Assembly (NCBI RefSeq): GCF_020742175.1
Contig: NZ_DYXM01000005.1
Span: 1-7,313, forward strand
Source of the DNA: Dietzia timorensis
Lineage (GTDB): Bacteria > Actinomycetota > Actinomycetes > Mycobacteriales > Mycobacteriaceae
Length of the DNA stretch: 7,313 nucleotides
Direction of reading: 5' to 3'
Shown here: positions 5,139 to 7,313 of the stretch, piece after piece
Layout: every line of letters starts with the position of its first letter
Numbering within the stretch: the stretch's first letter is position 1
Program-made: the position numbers and the translations under genes
Notes under the pieces: generated by a model
Told to the model about the DNA's origin: nothing
The model's input: the letters and a program-made list of their open reading frames with translations, nothing else
Database searches by the model: none

Positions 5139-6266
5139 ATGGGAAGCCAGAATACTGATGTAAATGAGCTCGCAGAGCGCATGCGCATCGATTCTGGCGA
5201 CGCCAAACGATCTCCCCGCAAGGCAACCTCCCACCGCGTCCCTGGCCCATCGGGCTCGGTGAAGTCGCGAGCAGCCGTCGTAGCAGTGGCGGCCGGCGCT
5301 TCGTTCGCCGCGTACAACGGCGCGAACATCGGCGGCGCGGCACAGTCCGAGGCCGACGTGCTGTTCCTCGCCAGCGGAGACACACGCGCCGGCGGCACCG
5401 GAGAGGCCGAGGCCGCTCCGGTCGCGGATGAGGTCCAGTGGGATCCGACGCAGGACGACTCCGTCATCACCTCCCTGTATGAGGGCCAGTCGAAGAACGT
5501 CGAGCGCGAGGTTCTGGAGGAACTCGACCGTCGTCCGAAGATCGTCGCTCCCGCCGTGGGTACGTTCACGTCCGGCTACGGGTCGCGCTGGGGCGAGATG
5601 CACGGTGGCATCGACATCGCCAATGAAACGAACACCCCGATCGTCGCCGCCACCAATGGCGTCGTCATCGACGCAGGCCCGGCCCAGGGGTTCGGGCAGT
5701 GGGTGCGCATTATGGGTGACGACGGGGTGATGACCGTTTACGGACACCTTGAATCCATCGACACCGAAAAGGGTCAGCGCGTCACGGCCGGCGATCACAT
5801 CGCAGGAATGGGTAATCGCGGTTTCTCCACCGGTACCCACCTTCATTTCGAGGTGTGGGAGAACGAGGGCAAGCAGCGAGTCGACCCGCTCCCCTGGCTG
5901 ATCCAGAACGGAGTAGACCTCGGTTCGGTCGGTTCGATTGGTGAGGCCGCCGAGAACATCGCGCTGCCGGGGTCTACGGATCCGGCCAGTATCGCGGCAT
6001 CGGTCGCCGGCTCCCTAGTGCCGGACCCTGCCAACGAGACCGGCGCGCCCGGCCTGGAGGAAAGTCTCCGCTCGACCGTCGTCGGCGACGCGGGCGACAA
6101 TACCCAGGAGCTCATCGCACTCGCTTCGGGGCAGACCCGAGCCTCCGGACGCGACGCGTCCATCGCTCCCGTCGGCGTGATCGCGGGCAAGCCGCGCACC
6201 AACGCGCCCAAGAGCGGCCCGTCGGCAACGAGCACGCCCTCTCTGAGCGCCATCGGCTCGAAATAG
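5139..6266 (+). CDS. M23/LytM family peptidoglycan peptidase, membrane-anchored or secreted
   Basis: Residues about 135-254 form a LytM (peptidase M23) domain with the zinc signature HGGID (His155, Asp159), a conserved YGH (His203) and HLHFE (His234 catalytic, His236 metal ligand). All key residues are present, so it should be an active zinc endopeptidase cutting peptidoglycan cross-links, unlike degenerate EnvC-type members. A basic, disordered N-terminus precedes one hydrophobic segment (about 41-59), a signal peptide or anchor placing the catalytic domain outside the membrane. Residues 106-134 look like a charged helix before the domain. Residues 261-375 are a Ser/Ala/Gly-rich tail of unknown role. 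It occupies the position of Rv0950c and is divergent from sucC. The start is uncertain: ATG 5139 has only GGGAAGG 13 bases upstream but fits a typical N-terminus and the promoter candidate; ATG 5022 (39 residues longer) has AGGAG at good spacing. Confidence 0.9.
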   Translation: MGSQNTDVNELAERMRIDSGDAKRSPRKATSHRVPGPSGSVKSRAAVVAVAAGASFAAYNGANIGGAAQSEADVLFLASGDTRAGGTGEAEAAPVADEVQWDPTQDDSVITSLYEGQSKNVEREVLEELDRRPKIVAPAVGTFTSGYGSRWGEMHGGIDIANETNTPIVAATNGVVIDAGPAQGFGQWVRIMGDDGVMTVYGHLESIDTEKGQRVTAGDHIAGMGNRGFSTGTHLHFEVWENEGKQRVDPLPWLIQNGVDLGSVGSIGEAAENIALPGSTDPASIAASVAGSLVPDPANETGAPGLEESLRSTVVGDAGDNTQELIALASGQTRASGRDASIAPVGVIAGKPRTNAPKSGPSATSTPSLSAIGSK

Positions 6267-6270
6267 CTTC

Positions 6271-6289
6271 CCGCACGCGGCACGTGCGG
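6271..6289. terminator. Hairpin in the convergent gap between peptidase and helicase genes
   Basis: CCGCACG (6271-6277) and CGTGCGG (6283-6289) form a perfect seven-base stem with a five-base loop, four bases after the peptidase stop codon. It has no U-tract on either side. Its place in a 66-base convergent gap suggests it serves the peptidase transcript and perhaps also the opposing helicase transcript. Confidence 0.5.
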
Positions 6290-6332
6290 TGGGCGCTGCC
6301 ATCTGCACTTGTCACGCATGCCGCGTCATTCG

Positions 6333-7313
6333 CTACAGCTTGGTCATCGGCACTCCGCCGATCAACATGAGCTGCACCGTCCCGTAATCGCCGAAGTCGA
6401 TTCGCGCCCGCGCTGTCGTCCCCGTACCTTCCACGCCCACGACCTTCCCAAGACCGTACTTATCGTGGTTGACGCGGTCTCCGAGCTCCAGTTCCAGCGC
6501 CGGCTTCTTCGGGGCGGCCTTCGGGATCCCGCGAGAGCTGCCACCGCCGAATCGGCTGCCGCCGCTCGACCCAGCCGAGCCGAAGCCCCCGTAACCGCCG
6601 GAGTCCTGGCCGAATCGCCGGGGCGCGGAGTAGTCGCTGTCGATAAAGGACGAACGCTGTGGTTCCTCTCTCTCCCATTCCACGACGCTGTCTGGGATCT
6701 CGCCGAAGAATCGCGACGGGGGGTTGGTCATCGGCTGCCCGTACGTCGACCGCAGCATGGCTCTAGAGATGTATAGGCGCCGGCGTGCCCTGGTGATACC
6801 CACGTAGGCCAAGCGGCGCTCCTCTGCCAGCTCCGCGGGATCTCCGAGCGCGCGCATGTGCGGGAAGAGCCCGTCCTCCCAGCCAACGAGAAATACTGCA
6901 GGAAACTCCAGCCCCTTGGCAGTGTGCAGGGTCATCAACGTGACCTCGCCGGCGTCGTCCTCCGGGATCTCGTCGGCGTCGGCGACCAGCGACACCCTCT
7001 CGAGGAACGCCTCGAGCGAACCGGGCACCGCAAGCCCTTCGTCGAGTTCGGCATCGAACGCGTCGTCGCCGGACGAAGAATCGGGTACCTCGTCCGCCGA
7101 ACGCCGCAGCGCGGCTTCCGAAGAGAACTCTCGAGCCACGCCCACGAGCTCTTCGAGGTTATCGAGACGCGTGCCATCTTGCGGATCGTTCGAACCCTGC
7201 AGGGCATCGCGATAGCCGGAGGCGTCGAGCACCGCGTCGAGGAGATCGCCGATATCGGGAAGCGACCCTTCCCCTGCGGCATGGCCATCGCCCTCGAGGC
7301 GCTCGCGAAGTCC
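6333..7313 (-). CDS. pcrA: ATP-dependent DNA helicase PcrA/UvrD (superfamily 1A), C-terminal part only
   Basis: The minus-strand frame is open from the right edge to the TAG at 6333, giving the last 326 codons; the N-terminal Walker A and B regions lie outside. Helicase motif V, TLHTAKGLEFP, is at visible residues 128-138. Motif VI, LAYVGITRARRRLYIS, is at 168-183, with the arginine finger. Upstream, DPQDGTRLDNLEELVGVAREF (44-63 region) is typical PcrA/UvrD. A Gly/Ser/Phe-rich linker (about 234-261) leads to the C-terminal Tudor-like domain (275-326, LGDRVNHDKYGLGKVVGVEG), which in PcrA contacts RNA polymerase. The family unwinds 3'-5' in nucleotide excision and mismatch-independent repair and clears stalled complexes. 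An acidic, Ser-rich stretch at about 64-99 looks longer than I remember in relatives. The mycobacterial orthologue is UvrD1. It converges with the peptidase gene. Confidence 0.95.
   Translation of the reverse strand, partial: GLRERLEGDGHAAGEGSLPDIGDLLDAVLDASGYRDALQGSNDPQDGTRLDNLEELVGVAREFSSEAALRRSADEVPDSSSGDDAFDAELDEGLAVPGSLEAFLERVSLVADADEIPEDDAGEVTLMTLHTAKGLEFPAVFLVGWEDGLFPHMRALGDPAELAEERRLAYVGITRARRRLYISRAMLRSTYGQPMTNPPSRFFGEIPDSVVEWEREEPQRSSFIDSDYSAPRRFGQDSGGYGGFGSAGSSGGSRFGGGSSRGIPKAAPKKPALELELGDRVNHDKYGLGKVVGVEGTGTTARARIDFGDYGTVQLMLIGGVPMTKL

Overview
The window is a high-GC actinobacterial chromosome segment, most likely from the mycolic-acid group (Mycobacteriales/Corynebacteriales). 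The basis is a gene set and order that, from memory, match the Mycobacterium tuberculosis block uvrD1 - Rv0950c - sucC - sucD - Rv0954 - perM, plus GC-rich third codon positions and actinobacterial-type families (DUF5336, DUF6350/PerM). The genus cannot be fixed from this sequence. It is a conserved core region; I see no insertion sequence, phage gene, CRISPR array, tRNA or rRNA.

Layout from left to right: (1) 1-887, minus, an incomplete polytopic membrane protein of the PerM/DUF6350 family running off the left edge. (2) A strong hairpin at 942-978. (3) 995-2473, minus, a DUF5336 (34 kDa antigen, Rv0954-like) four-helix membrane protein. It carries an unusually long, repetitive Ser/Gly/Tyr/Gln-rich N-terminal half and a Gly-Tyr-Gln tail. 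(4) A short intergenic stretch with its own promoter/operator candidate and an intrinsic terminator for the next unit. (5) sucD (2594-3496) and sucC (3513-4676), minus, 16 bp apart, encoding the two subunits of succinyl-CoA synthetase, with a good sigma-70-type promoter at 4755-4782. (6) A roughly 460-bp divergent control region. (7) About 5139-6266, plus, a membrane-anchored M23/LytM peptidoglycan peptidase. (8) A convergent 66-bp gap with a hairpin. (9) 6333-7313, minus, the C-terminal part of a PcrA/UvrD helicase running off the right edge.

Functionally, sucCD is the TCA-cycle unit. The PerM-like protein, the DUF5336 protein and the LytM peptidase all belong to families tied to envelope growth or division in mycobacteria and corynebacteria. 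PcrA acts in DNA repair and transcription-linked helicase work. The least ordinary material is the low-complexity, tandemly repeated extension of the DUF5336 protein and the repeat-rich regulatory DNA upstream of the LytM peptidase. No clearly new system was found.
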